From positions 1-10,333 of the forward strand of contig JAAETV010000162.1 of NCBI GenBank assembly GCA_024227975.1: a stretch of DNA of 10,333 nucleotides, read 5' to 3'. The notes under the pieces are model-generated. The model ran no database searches, was not told the origin of the DNA, and saw only the letters and a program-made list of their open reading frames with translations. Source of the DNA: Actinomycetes bacterium (GTDB lineage Bacteria; Actinomycetota; Acidimicrobiia; Acidimicrobiales; SZUA-35). Positions 1 to 7,073 of the stretch are shown here, one piece after another. Both the position numbers and the translations under genes were made by a program. Every line of letters starts with the position of its first letter. The stretch's first letter is position 1.

Positions 1-248
1 CCCTCGGCATCGGCCACCACCACATCGAGAATGGAAGCAGCGGCGGCGAAGTCGAATGATGAGACGAAGGTGATGGTCCCCGCCTCCTCGTTGGCTGTGC
101 ACCTCTCGTCAGCCGAGAGGTCCGAGGTGTCTACGACCAGACCCCCGTCGCCGTCGTCGCTGGCACCCTCGTCACTATCGGTGCACGAGGCTACTAACAA
201 GACCAGAGCGAGCACCATGGCTCCGCCCCGAAGTTGGTTGATCATCAT
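1..248 (-). CDS. ABC transporter substrate-binding lipoprotein, NMT1/THI5-like (partial, 5' part only)
   Basis: The first 82 codons of a minus-strand gene that runs off the left edge. Translation from ATG 248 gives a lipoprotein signal: a short N-terminus with Arg7, a hydrophobic core (residues 11-19), and lipobox V-A-S-C with Cys22 as the lipidation site. A low-complexity Asp/Gly/Ser linker follows, then Cys54 and a first beta strand (T-I-T-F-V) leading into F-D-F-A-A-A-A-S-I-L-D-V. That pattern is typical of NMT1/THI5-like periplasmic-type binding proteins. It would capture the ligand outside the membrane and deliver it to the permease encoded just upstream, whose stop lies about 20 nt away, so it is the third gene of the operon. 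An in-frame ATG at 257 sits 3 nt after an AGGAG, while ATG 248 sits 12 nt after it, so the start is uncertain by three codons. Ligand unknown: thiamine-pyrimidine, riboflavin, sulfonate and nitrate are all possible in this fold. The binding site lies outside the window. Confidence 0.82.
   Translation of the reverse strand, partial: MMINQLRGGAMVLALVLLVASCTDSDEGASDDGDGGLVVDTSDLSADERCTANEEAGTITFVSSFDFAAAASILDVVVADAE
101..121 (-). other. Perfect 8-bp hairpin inside the binding-protein gene
   Basis: ACCTCTCG (101-108) and CGAGAGGT (114-121) are exact inverted repeats with a 5-nt loop, within the linker-coding part of the substrate-binding lipoprotein gene, about 130 nt after its start. The stem is long enough to fold in mRNA, but no function can be assigned. 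Confidence 0.45.
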
Positions 249-267
249 TGACACCATCCGCTCCTGT

Positions 268-1098
268 TCAGATCGTGGTCTGGGAGGTGTGCCACCGCAG
301 AACCCGCCGCTCGAGGGCCATGACCAACAAGGTCAATACGATGCCAATCAGAGCGAGCGAGAGCACACTTCCCCACAACTGATCTACGAGACTACGTGCT
401 TGGGCGATCCGAGCCTGATATCCCAGCCCTTGTGTCGACCCACCATAGAGCTCTCCAATCACCGCTCCGACCAGGGCGAGGCTGACACAGATGCGACCGG
501 CTGAGAACAGGGCGGGCAGGGCATGGGGCAATCTGAGGTGCCACAACACTTCTCGCCGGCTGGCATCAACCGAGCGCATCACTTCGAGGGTGTCATGATC
601 GACACTTCGCAGCCCCGTGAGGGCATTGGCCACGAACGGAACAAAGGCGAACAGGGCTGCTACCAAGACCTTGGGCACCGGGCTGAACCCGAACCAGAGG
701 AGGAAGACGGGGGCCAGCACCGCCACCGGGGTCGACTGGACCAGCACGATCACCGGCATGGTTGCTCGCTCGACGAAACGGGAGTGGGCCATGGCCACCG
801 CCACCAGGAGAGCAACGATCAAGGCCAGGGTGAACCCGACGAGGGCCTCGCTCAGGGTGACCCAGCCGTTGCTGAGGTAATGACCGGGATCACTGATCAC
901 GTGGCGGATCACCCGCGACGGGGCGGGCAGGGTGAGAGGGCGGACGTCGGCCAGGCGGACATAGAGCTCCCACCCTCCGAACAGCAAGATCAGGCCGGTG
1001 ACGGGGGCCAGGTAGCGAGTCAAGCCGGCCTGCTCTGGCTCATCGTCGATGTCCTCGTGGCTGGGATCAACGGCCAGGGTCTGGGGGATGCCGCTCAT
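268..1098 (-). CDS. ABC importer permease, SsuC/TauC/ThiX-like (BPD_transp_1)
   Basis: Inner-membrane channel subunit of the importer. From ATG 1098 it is 276 residues, normal for the SsuC/TauC/ThiX group. About six hydrophobic segments are visible, near residues 30-50, 82-104, 114-135, 142-161, 200-218 and 243-263. The EAA loop that docks on the ATPase is at about 172-193 (E-V-M-R-S-V-D-A-S...L-R-L-P). The N-terminus is acidic and cytoplasmic. I chose ATG 1098 because it overlaps the ATPase stop as ATGA, a common sign of translational coupling; a longer reading would need TTG at 1113. The binding-protein gene follows after about 20 nt, giving the order ATPase-permease-binding protein. The permease family is clear; the substrate cannot be told from this subunit. 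Confidence 0.92.
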   Translation of the reverse strand: MSGIPQTLAVDPSHEDIDDEPEQAGLTRYLAPVTGLILLFGGWELYVRLADVRPLTLPAPSRVIRHVISDPGHYLSNGWVTLSEALVGFTLALIVALLVAVAMAHSRFVERATMPVIVLVQSTPVAVLAPVFLLWFGFSPVPKVLVAALFAFVPFVANALTGLRSVDHDTLEVMRSVDASRREVLWHLRLPHALPALFSAGRICVSLALVGAVIGELYGGSTQGLGYQARIAQARSLVDQLWGSVLSLALIGIVLTLLVMALERRVLRWHTSQTTI

Positions 1099-1934
1099 CC
1101 GAGAGCCATCCAACCAGCATCGGGCCCACCGCCCGCGGCCGCCAGGTTGAGGGCACTCCGTAGCTCGGCGGTGTGGTGGTGGAAATCGTCGGCGTCCTCG
1201 ACCCCATGGTGGCGGGGCCGGCTCAGGTCGATGTCCAGCTCAGCCGACACCCGACCAGGCCGGTTGGTCAGCACGATGACCCGATCCGACAGCAACACCG
1301 CCTCTTCGATGGAGTGGGTGACAAACAACACGGTGGCTCTGGTGTCCCGCCACAGATCGAGCAGGAGGAACCGCATGTCGGAACGGGTGATCTCATCGAG
1401 GGCGGCAAAGGGCTCGTCCATGAGGAGGATCGGGGGTCTCAAAGCGAATGCTCTGATCAGGCTGACCCGTTGTTGCATCCCGCCCGACAGCTCCGCCGGA
1501 AGGGAATCGGCGAAGGGGGCAAGGCCGACTGATTGGAGGAGATCGTCGATCTCGTCGTCGGCCACTGGCCCTCGACCCTGACCCCGGTTGAGCCCCGGCA
1601 ACAGGGTCAGGTTCTCACGCACCGTCCTCCAGGGCAGTAGGGCCGGGGACTGGGGGACGAACCCGAACCGCTTGGCCCTCCTCCCCTCCACCGGCGACGA
1701 GCCATGCACCATCAGCTCACCTCGGTCAGCGGTGATGAGACCCCCGACCAGGCGCAACAGGGTGGACTTCCCGCAACCACTCGGTCCGATGATGCTGACG
1801 AACTCGCCGGCCTTGACCTCGAGATCCAGCCCCGCCACGGCTTGGGTGCGGCGACCATGGTCGAGAAACGTCTTGCCAACGCGCTCAGCGAGCACAGCAG
1901 GAGACTCCAGTGTCGTCCGCATCGCAGCGATCAT
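1095..1934 (-). CDS. ABC importer ATP-binding protein, SsuB/TauB/ThiZ-like
   Basis: Cytoplasmic ATPase that powers the importer. From ATG 1934 it is 279 residues with every ABC motif intact: Walker A GPSGCGKST (50-58), Q-loop glutamine Q95 in F-V-P-Q-S-P-A-L-L-P-W, signature LSGGM (149-153), Walker B L-L-M-D-E-P (170-175) and switch histidine H207 in V-T-H-S. The L-L-P-W after the Q-loop and the N-R-P-G-R-V stretch near 224-229 are typical of nitrate/sulfonate/taurine and thiamine-precursor importers. The frame stays open upstream to TTG 1967, and ATG 1922 is a shorter option. None has a strong Shine-Dalgarno, so the start is a judgement. The C-terminal tail after about residue 265 is Gly/Ala-rich and likely not part of the fold. 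First gene of the importer operon, it starts 63 nt after the serA stop, so read-through from serA is possible. Confidence 0.93.
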   Translation of the reverse strand: MIAAMRTTLESPAVLAERVGKTFLDHGRRTQAVAGLDLEVKAGEFVSIIGPSGCGKSTLLRLVGGLITADRGELMVHGSSPVEGRRAKRFGFVPQSPALLPWRTVRENLTLLPGLNRGQGRGPVADDEIDDLLQSVGLAPFADSLPAELSGGMQQRVSLIRAFALRPPILLMDEPFAALDEITRSDMRFLLLDLWRDTRATVLFVTHSIEEAVLLSDRVIVLTNRPGRVSAELDIDLSRPRHHGVEDADDFHHHTAELRSALNLAAAGGGPDAGWMALG

Positions 1935-1977
1935 GCCATGGATCGGGCTTGACACCTCATCCGGCAAATGAATCCAG

Positions 1978-1993
1978 GCCGGCGAAAGCCGAC
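1978..1993 (-). terminator. Weak hairpin between serA and the importer operon
   Basis: On the minus strand, 4 nt after the serA stop codon, a 6-bp stem (GTCGGC/GCCGGC, one G-U pair) closes a TTTC loop. The downstream tail contains only short T runs and no proper U tract. It could act as a weak terminator or an mRNA 3' end stabiliser between serA and the importer, but it may equally be chance in GC-rich DNA. Confidence 0.25.
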
Positions 1994-1997
1994 ATCA

Positions 1998-3569
1998 CTA
2001 GCGAATGTCGATGACGTCGACCGAGAGAATCCCGTTGGCCTGGCGCAGGGATTCGACCACATCGCCGGCAATGGGCTGACCGATGTCGATCACCATGATC
2101 GCCGTTTCCTTGGTCTCGTCGCGACCGACGTCCATATTGTCGATGTTGACGCCGGCTTGGCCCAAGATGGTGCCAACGATGCCAATCACACCCGGCCGGT
2201 CGTCGTTGCGGATGATCAGCATGTGATCCGACGGTGGTACGTCGATGGAATGGCCATCAATCTGGACGATGCGGGCTTCGTCTCGGAGGCCGATGAGGGT
2301 GGCGGCCATGGAGCGACCCTCGCCGGTAATGGCCAGACGGTTCACGAAGTCCTGACTCTGGGCTGATGCGACCACGTTGAGGGTGATACCGAGCCCGCTC
2401 AACAGGCCGGAGGCATTGACAAACGAAACCGGGCCGTCGATCAACTGGGAAGCCAGTCCCTTTGCTGCGGCCAGGCTGACCAGCCGATGGTCGAAGCCCC
2501 CGATCTCACCTTCGAGCGATAGCTCGACCTCGTCGCCGATGGCATCTCGCCCCAGACCGGACATGAGGGCTCCGAGCTGTTCGGCCAAGGGCACGAACGG
2601 CTCCATGGTGCCCGCCACCTCGGCGGCATCGATGTTGACGGCGAAGGGGACGAAGTCACCATTGAGGGCCAGCGCCACCTGCTCGGCGATCGTCACCCCG
2701 GCCCGATCCTGGGCCTCATGGGTCGAGGCCCCGAGGTGGGGGGTGACGACCACATTGGGGAAGTCGAACAGTGAAGACTCAGTGCACGGCTCGTCGTCGA
2801 ACACATCGAGCCCGGCACCTCCAACCGTGCCGGAGGTCAGGGCCTCGGCCAGGGCTTCCTCATCGACGATGCCACCGCGGGCAACATTGATGATGCGGAC
2901 ACCGGGCTTGGCCTTGGCCAGGAAGTCCCGGCCGATGAGTCCGATCGTCTCCGGAGTGCGGGCCACATGGATGGTGATGATGTCGGCCCGGGCCGCCAGG
3001 GTGTCGAGATCGACGGGCTCGACCGCCATCTCCCACGCTCGCTCCTCTGAGATGTAAGGGTCATGGCCGATCAGCTGCATGTCGAAAGCCTGGGCCCGCT
3101 GGGCCACCAGCTTGCCGATACGGCCGAGCCCAACGATGCCGAGGACCTTGCCGTGAAGCTCGATGCCGGTCCACTTGGATCGCTCCCAGCGGCCGTCCTT
3201 GAGGGCGGCATCGGCCTGGGCCACATTGCGGGCCATAGCCAAGATCAGGGCCATGGTCTGCTCGGCCGCTGATACCACATTGGACTGGGGGGCATTCACC
3301 ACGAGGACGCCCCGCTTGGTTGCGGCGTCGATATCGACATTATCAAGCCCGATACCAGCCCGTCCGACAATGACCAGATCGCTACCAGCGGCCAAGATCT
3401 CGTCCGAGACCTGGGTGGCCGACCGGATGATCAGGGCGTGTGCCCCGCCAACGGCATCAACCAGCTCCTCTTCGGACAGCCCGAGGCGGACGTCGACATC
3501 GTGACCAGCGGCCCGCAACTTGTCCAGACCAGGCTCGGCAATGATCTCGGCAACCAGGATTCGACTCAT
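1998..3569 (-). CDS. serA: D-3-phosphoglycerate dehydrogenase (long, ASB+ACT-domain type)
   Basis: Cytoplasmic enzyme that oxidises 3-phosphoglycerate to 3-phosphohydroxypyruvate with NAD+, the first step of the phosphorylated serine pathway. The 523 residues match the long actinobacterial type (the M. tuberculosis enzyme is close to this length). Residues 1-100 and about 283-310 form the substrate domain. The NAD-binding Rossmann domain carries G-L-G-R-I-G (147-152). The catalytic triad is visible as Arg231 (A-R-G-G), Glu260 (D-D-E-P) and His278 (T-P-H-L-G). An intervening ASB-like domain covers about 315-440. A C-terminal ACT domain spans about 449-523 (H-M-L-I-I-R-N-D-D-R-P-G-V-I-G), which in this family senses serine for feedback inhibition. 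ATG 3569 is the natural start (M-S-R-I-L-V-A-E). No Shine-Dalgarno is visible before it. It lies 71 nt after the NamZ-like gene on the same strand. Confidence 0.97.
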   Translation of the reverse strand: MSRILVAEIIAEPGLDKLRAAGHDVDVRLGLSEEELVDAVGGAHALIIRSATQVSDEILAAGSDLVIVGRAGIGLDNVDIDAATKRGVLVVNAPQSNVVSAAEQTMALILAMARNVAQADAALKDGRWERSKWTGIELHGKVLGIVGLGRIGKLVAQRAQAFDMQLIGHDPYISEERAWEMAVEPVDLDTLAARADIITIHVARTPETIGLIGRDFLAKAKPGVRIINVARGGIVDEEALAEALTSGTVGGAGLDVFDDEPCTESSLFDFPNVVVTPHLGASTHEAQDRAGVTIAEQVALALNGDFVPFAVNIDAAEVAGTMEPFVPLAEQLGALMSGLGRDAIGDEVELSLEGEIGGFDHRLVSLAAAKGLASQLIDGPVSFVNASGLLSGLGITLNVVASAQSQDFVNRLAITGEGRSMAATLIGLRDEARIVQIDGHSIDVPPSDHMLIIRNDDRPGVIGIVGTILGQAGVNIDNMDVGRDETKETAIMVIDIGQPIAGDVVESLRQANGILSVDVIDIR

Positions 3570-3581
3570 TAGCGTTGAGCA

Positions 3582-3603
3582 TGGCTACTGATCGGCCGAG
3601 CCA
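3582..3603 (-). other. Possible hairpin in the serA leader
   Basis: The 71-nt gap before serA holds a 5-bp inverted repeat (TGGCT/AGCCA) with a 12-nt loop that contains CGGCCG, ending 12 nt before the serA ATG. It occupies the place where a ribosome-binding site would be expected and none is seen. A short stem with a long loop is weak evidence. I found no clear promoter hexamers in the gap. Confidence 0.15.
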
Positions 3604-3640
3604 CAAGCGGAGGAGACAGATTCCACAGAAAATCAGCGCC

Positions 3641-5011
3641 TCAGTCGTAGAGCAGATAGGGCTGGCGCAGGGTGGCGAAGGCAGACAGCTCGTCAGCCCA
3701 ACCGGCGATGATGGCGTCGGCTCCCACCCCCGAGTCGAAGGCATGACGCAAGCGATCACTACCAGCAAGCAGATCCAGCATCTCGGGTCGGGCGACCAGG
3801 GCATCGGCTACGGCCTGAGCCTTGACGGCCTCGAACAGATGGATGCCGAGCTCTACCGGTTGGACGACCGACTGGTCGGTGACCTCAATCCGGATCCCGT
3901 TGACAGTCTGGCTGTCGTAGGGTGGGTCGGGATCCAAGGGGGTTGCGACCGGGGTGAACGTCGCCGGTTCGATCCAGACTCCGGGTAGAGCCCGGCCGTT
4001 GAGATCGGCGGCCAACCGCTCACCGTCGATCCAGGGCGCCCCGACCAGGGTGAAGGGCTCGGTCGTCCCCCTCCCCACCGAGAGAGAGGTGGCCTCGAAC
4101 AGCACGGTTCCTGGGTAGACCGAGGTCGCATCCACAGTGGGAAGACCAGGGCTCGGAGCCACCCAGGTCAGATCGGTCTGGGACCAGACGAGATCACGGT
4201 GCCAACCCTCCATGGCTACCACCTCCAGCTGAAGCCGATCGACACCATCGAGCCACCCCTCCCCCTTGATGGCCAGGGCGAGCTCACCCGCCGTCAAACC
4301 ATGGGCGGCAGGAACGGGGTATGCACTGATGAACGAGTCGAGGTCGGGGTCACGGACATAGCCGGCCAGATAGTCACCACCGAGGGGATTGGGACGATCG
4401 AGCACGACGAAAGGGATCTCGGCCTCCGCCGCCGCCTCCATGGCCAAACCCATGGTCGAGAGATAGGTATAGGCCCTGACACCAACATCCTGGAGATCGA
4501 AGACCAGCACATCGAGCTCAGCCAGCGCCTCCTGGGTCGGGGCCCGATCGGAGCCGTAGAGGCTGTGGACCACGATCTCGCCACCATTGGCCGTCGTGTC
4601 GGCCACTTCAAAGCCGCCCGGCTCAATGGCCTCGATCCCGTGTTCGGGGGCGAAGATAGCGACCAGATCGACGGCCTCTGAGCGAAGCATGAGATCGAGG
4701 ACGCGCTCACCGTCGACCTGGGCCGCATTGTTGGTGATGAGGCCGACCCGCTGGCTCACCAGGGGACCGAACCCGTCGTCGACCAGGACCGCAGCCCCCA
4801 CTCGGACCCCGGCCTCGTCCACTGGCAGAGTCGACTCCTCGACCTCGCCAGCCGTCGTCAAGAAGGAGGTAGTAGAAGAGAGAGCGGTAGTCAGAGAGGC
4901 TTGCCGTGCTGGATCCCCACTCTGAGAAAAGCCGCTCGATCCACAAGAGGTGAGCCCGACTCCGACCACTACCATGGCGACGCTCACTCGGGCCAAAGTT
5001 TCTTTATTCAC
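3641..5011 (-). CDS. NamZ-like exo-beta-N-acetylmuramidase family lipoprotein (DUF1343)
   Basis: Likely extracytoplasmic hydrolase of the NamZ/YbbC (DUF1343) family, whose characterised member releases MurNAc from the non-reducing ends of peptidoglycan fragments. From GTG 5011 it is 456 residues. Residues 1-23 are a lipoprotein signal (K3, R8, a V-A-M-V-V-V-G-V core, lipobox L-T-S-C with Cys23). A Ser/Thr-rich linker runs to about 65. The family core follows: V-G-L-I-T-N-N (89-95), A-P-E-H-G (121-125, with the conserved Glu123), V-F-D-L-Q-D-V-G (170-177), L-D-R-P-N-P-L-G-G (204-212), then S-P-G-L-P-T (287-292) and G-R-G-T-T-E-P-F (313-320). GTG 5011 is preferred over the longer frame (to 5107) because it starts the signal peptide exactly and has a GGTGG-like site about 7 nt upstream. 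Membrane anchoring suggests local recycling of wall fragments. Family assignment is firm; activity is inferred. Confidence 0.88.
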   Translation of the reverse strand: MNKETLARVSVAMVVVGVGLTSCGSSGFSQSGDPARQASLTTALSSTTSFLTTAGEVEESTLPVDEAGVRVGAAVLVDDGFGPLVSQRVGLITNNAAQVDGERVLDLMLRSEAVDLVAIFAPEHGIEAIEPGGFEVADTTANGGEIVVHSLYGSDRAPTQEALAELDVLVFDLQDVGVRAYTYLSTMGLAMEAAAEAEIPFVVLDRPNPLGGDYLAGYVRDPDLDSFISAYPVPAAHGLTAGELALAIKGEGWLDGVDRLQLEVVAMEGWHRDLVWSQTDLTWVAPSPGLPTVDATSVYPGTVLFEATSLSVGRGTTEPFTLVGAPWIDGERLAADLNGRALPGVWIEPATFTPVATPLDPDPPYDSQTVNGIRIEVTDQSVVQPVELGIHLFEAVKAQAVADALVARPEMLDLLAGSDRLRHAFDSGVGADAIIAGWADELSAFATLRQPYLLYD

Positions 5012-5217
5012 GGGTATGCCACCATTTCCACCCCAGCATGCCCTGAACCACCTGGTAGGCCGTCCGATGGTCAAACAATCGACAATGAGGTCGTCGGTTG
5101 TGGCCACAGATAGGGGTTGGCCGACCGCTCTGAGTGTTCTAGATTGCCTATTGGAAAGTAACGGCTGGATGGTGTTGTAGGCGGACGGGCCTCACCAATA
5201 CTTTGAGAAGAGCGGGA
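5012..5217. promoter_or_regulatory. Divergent intergenic region between the NamZ-like gene and the ABC/kinase fusion
   Basis: These 206 bp separate two divergently transcribed genes and should hold promoters for both. It is more AT-rich than the flanking genes in places, for example 5131-5160. I found no convincing hexamer pair on the minus strand. No RNA gene or riboswitch was recognised. The frame upstream of the NamZ-like start stays open on the minus strand to 5107 but has no protein-like pattern. Confidence 0.6.
5117..5145 (+). promoter_or_regulatory. Candidate sigma70-type promoter for the ABC/kinase fusion gene
   Basis: TTGGCC (5117-5122) and TAGATT (5140-5145) are separated by 17 nt and each matches four of six consensus positions. 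Transcription would begin near 5152, giving a leader of about 66 nt. Such matches are common by chance, so this is only a candidate. Confidence 0.25.
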
Positions 5218-7047
5218 ATGACAAGAGAAGAGACCTGGGATCTTGCGGCGCGGCGCAGGATTGGTGCCACCGGCGACTGGCTCCAATCAGACCTGAAACC
5301 ACCCCAAGCGGGTTGCTCAGACATATCTGGAGCAGAGACCGGTGACGGCGCCGACCGAGGCCATCTCATCGTCGATGACATCGGCTCTTTCACCGATCAT
5401 CATGAGCTGTTTCGCAATGTCAGCTTCGAGGCCATGCCGGGGACGACCACCTTCATCGTCGGGGCCGCCGATGATGTCCAAGCTGCCCTCCTGGGGGCGC
5501 TTCTGGGGACCGAGCAGCCAGAGACCGGTACCGTGACCGTCGACGGGGAGGTACTGAGTGCATTGCCACTGGCCGTCATGCGCTCGACCACGGCCATCGC
5601 CCTCCAGGATCCCTGGCTCACCGCTGGCTCCATTGCCGACAACATCATCTTCGGACTGACCGGGGTCGAGCCCTGCGAGGTCCTGGCGGCAGCCGAACTG
5701 GCCTGCGTCATGGAGTTCACCGATGGCTTCGAGCTCGGCCTCAACACCGAGATCAGCGAGCAAGGGCTGGAGCTGACAGTCGGACAACGACGTCGGATCG
5801 CCCTGGCTCGTGCCGTCATACGGCGACCGGCGATCCTGCTGATCGAGGAACCAACGACCCAGCTCTCAGCCGCTGAAGAGCTCCTCGCCATCAAGGCCAT
5901 CGGCCAGGTCAGCAAGGGTACGACAACGGTGTTGACCACCGACCGGCTGAGCTTGGCCGACGTTGGAGACCAGATCATCCGTTTCGACGGTGGCCGTTCG
6001 GAGACAACGTCCTCCCATCGGGCAGTGGCTCCGATGATGCTCCATACCGCTTGGGGTGCCAATCCCACGGCCGCCGGCTGGGAGCCCCGCCACACCCCCG
6101 GTGATCCCGGTCCGGCCGAGGCCCTGACCGATATCGATGTCGGCCATCAGCTGACCCCCAGGCTGGCCTCGACCACCCTCATCGAACGGGCGGAGCTCAC
6201 CGAGACCTGGCTGGCCTGGGCCATTGATCGTGACCACCTGGTCCAGGTCAAGGTACCCCGGCTGGCACCGGCGACCCCTGCCGCCCGCCGGGAGCTGGCC
6301 CGCGAGTACCAGCGGGTCGTCAGCCTTCGCCATCCGGGCCTGGCTCGACCGATCGAAGCCGGCCTTCATGGTGAGTCGCCCTATGCCGTCTATGAACACG
6401 TCGACGGTCCGACCCTGGCCACCATCCTCGGCAGTCATGTGCACCTGCCGGAACCGGCAAACGTGATGCGGATGGGCTATGAGCTGGCCAGGACCCTATC
6501 CAGCCTGCACGCCGAGGGGCTGGTTCATCTCGATCTCCGGGCCCAGATCGTGGCCCTGAGCCCCCAAGGCACGATCCTGACCGATCTCAGTATGGCCCGA
6601 CCCAACGGCTACAAGGGGCAGAGCGTCTACCGGTCGGGCCAGGTCGGGACGATCGCCCCAGAGCAACTCAAAGGTGGCCTGGCCTCGCCTTCGATGGACA
6701 TGTTCGCCCTGGGTGTCGTGATGTATCAGGCCGCGACAGGCACCCTGAGCTCGAATTACCACGGGACCCTGCGGGATCGCAACCAGATCCTGGGCCCTCG
6801 TCCCCCCGAGCGCCGGCCTGCGCCGACCCATCTCGGCAATCGATACACCATGACCTGGCCCAAGGTCGGTGCTCTCGGCGGCACTGACACCCGCCACGAG
6901 ACGACGACGACCTGGACTCTTGGTGGCGATCTGGCCCTCGCCATCAGATCCGTTGTCGGACGGCTGACAGCAGCCAATCCTGACGATCGGCCGACGGCAG
7001 CCCAAGCCATGACCCTGATGCGACCCTTTCTTCACCCAGCCGAATGA
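5218..7047 (+). CDS. Fusion of a degenerate ABC-type nucleotide-binding domain with an atypical Ser/Thr-kinase-like domain
   Basis: From ATG 5218, 609 residues. Residues about 48-262 follow the ABC-exporter nucleotide-binding fold: a Walker A position G-A-A-D-D-V-Q-A (82-89) with Lys replaced by Gln88, Q-loop Gln130 (L-Q-D-P-W), signature L-T-V-G-Q (186-190), Walker B L-L-I-E-E-P (207-212, Asp replaced by Glu210, Glu211 kept), D-loop Asp lost, and switch His replaced by Asp242. No transmembrane segment is present. A linker leads to a kinase-like domain (about 320-605): Lys345 (V-K-V), Glu363, H-L-D (437-439), D-L-S in place of DFG (456-458), A-P-E (480-482), Asp494 and D-R-P-T (590-593). The glycine-rich loop is not recognisable, and the usual Mg-binding Asn after the catalytic Asp is Ile444. 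ATG 5218 was chosen over TTG 5203 for its purine-rich upstream AGAAG. Function unknown: ATP hydrolysis by the first half is unlikely, and kinase activity is doubtful but not excluded. Confidence 0.85.
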   Translation: MTREETWDLAARRRIGATGDWLQSDLKPPQAGCSDISGAETGDGADRGHLIVDDIGSFTDHHELFRNVSFEAMPGTTTFIVGAADDVQAALLGALLGTEQPETGTVTVDGEVLSALPLAVMRSTTAIALQDPWLTAGSIADNIIFGLTGVEPCEVLAAAELACVMEFTDGFELGLNTEISEQGLELTVGQRRRIALARAVIRRPAILLIEEPTTQLSAAEELLAIKAIGQVSKGTTTVLTTDRLSLADVGDQIIRFDGGRSETTSSHRAVAPMMLHTAWGANPTAAGWEPRHTPGDPGPAEALTDIDVGHQLTPRLASTTLIERAELTETWLAWAIDRDHLVQVKVPRLAPATPAARRELAREYQRVVSLRHPGLARPIEAGLHGESPYAVYEHVDGPTLATILGSHVHLPEPANVMRMGYELARTLSSLHAEGLVHLDLRAQIVALSPQGTILTDLSMARPNGYKGQSVYRSGQVGTIAPEQLKGGLASPSMDMFALGVVMYQAATGTLSSNYHGTLRDRNQILGPRPPERRPAPTHLGNRYTMTWPKVGALGGTDTRHETTTTWTLGGDLALAIRSVVGRLTAANPDDRPTAAQAMTLMRPFLHPAE

Positions 7048-7057
7048 GCTCCCAGGA

Positions 7058-7073
7058 CTGAGCCCAGCCTCAG
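7058..7073. terminator. Weak hairpin between convergent genes
   Basis: A perfect 5-bp inverted repeat (CTGAG/CTCAG, 6-nt loop) spans the 22-bp gap between the two convergent stops and reaches into the hydrolase stop region. There is no T tract on either side, so a bidirectional intrinsic terminator is only a possibility. Confidence 0.2.

Noticed and set aside
523..1581. Long open frame on the plus strand (352 codons) across the permease and ATPase genes
   Set aside because: It is antisense to two clearly conserved ABC genes, its translation is rich in Gly, Arg, Gln and His without any domain pattern, and it arises from GC-rich codon bias.
3562..3568. CGACTCA at the serA start, the same heptamer as the left arm of the 7931-7956 repeat
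   Set aside because: It is part of the serA start codons (M-S-R) and has no matching second arm at the same spacing, so a shared operator is not supported.
5012..5107. Upstream extension of the NamZ-like gene to position 5107
   Set aside because: It would bury the lipoprotein signal peptide 32 residues inside the protein; GTG 5011 places it at the N-terminus with a plausible ribosome site.
5317..6444. Overlapping minus-strand frames opposite the ABC half of the fusion gene
   Set aside because: Low-complexity translations with no recognisable motif; the plus-strand frame carries ordered ABC motifs.
5218..7047. Possibility that the ABC/kinase frame is two genes or a pseudogene
   Set aside because: No stop or frameshift is present, third positions stay GC-rich throughout, and the linker shows no internal start with a ribosome site that I could identify.
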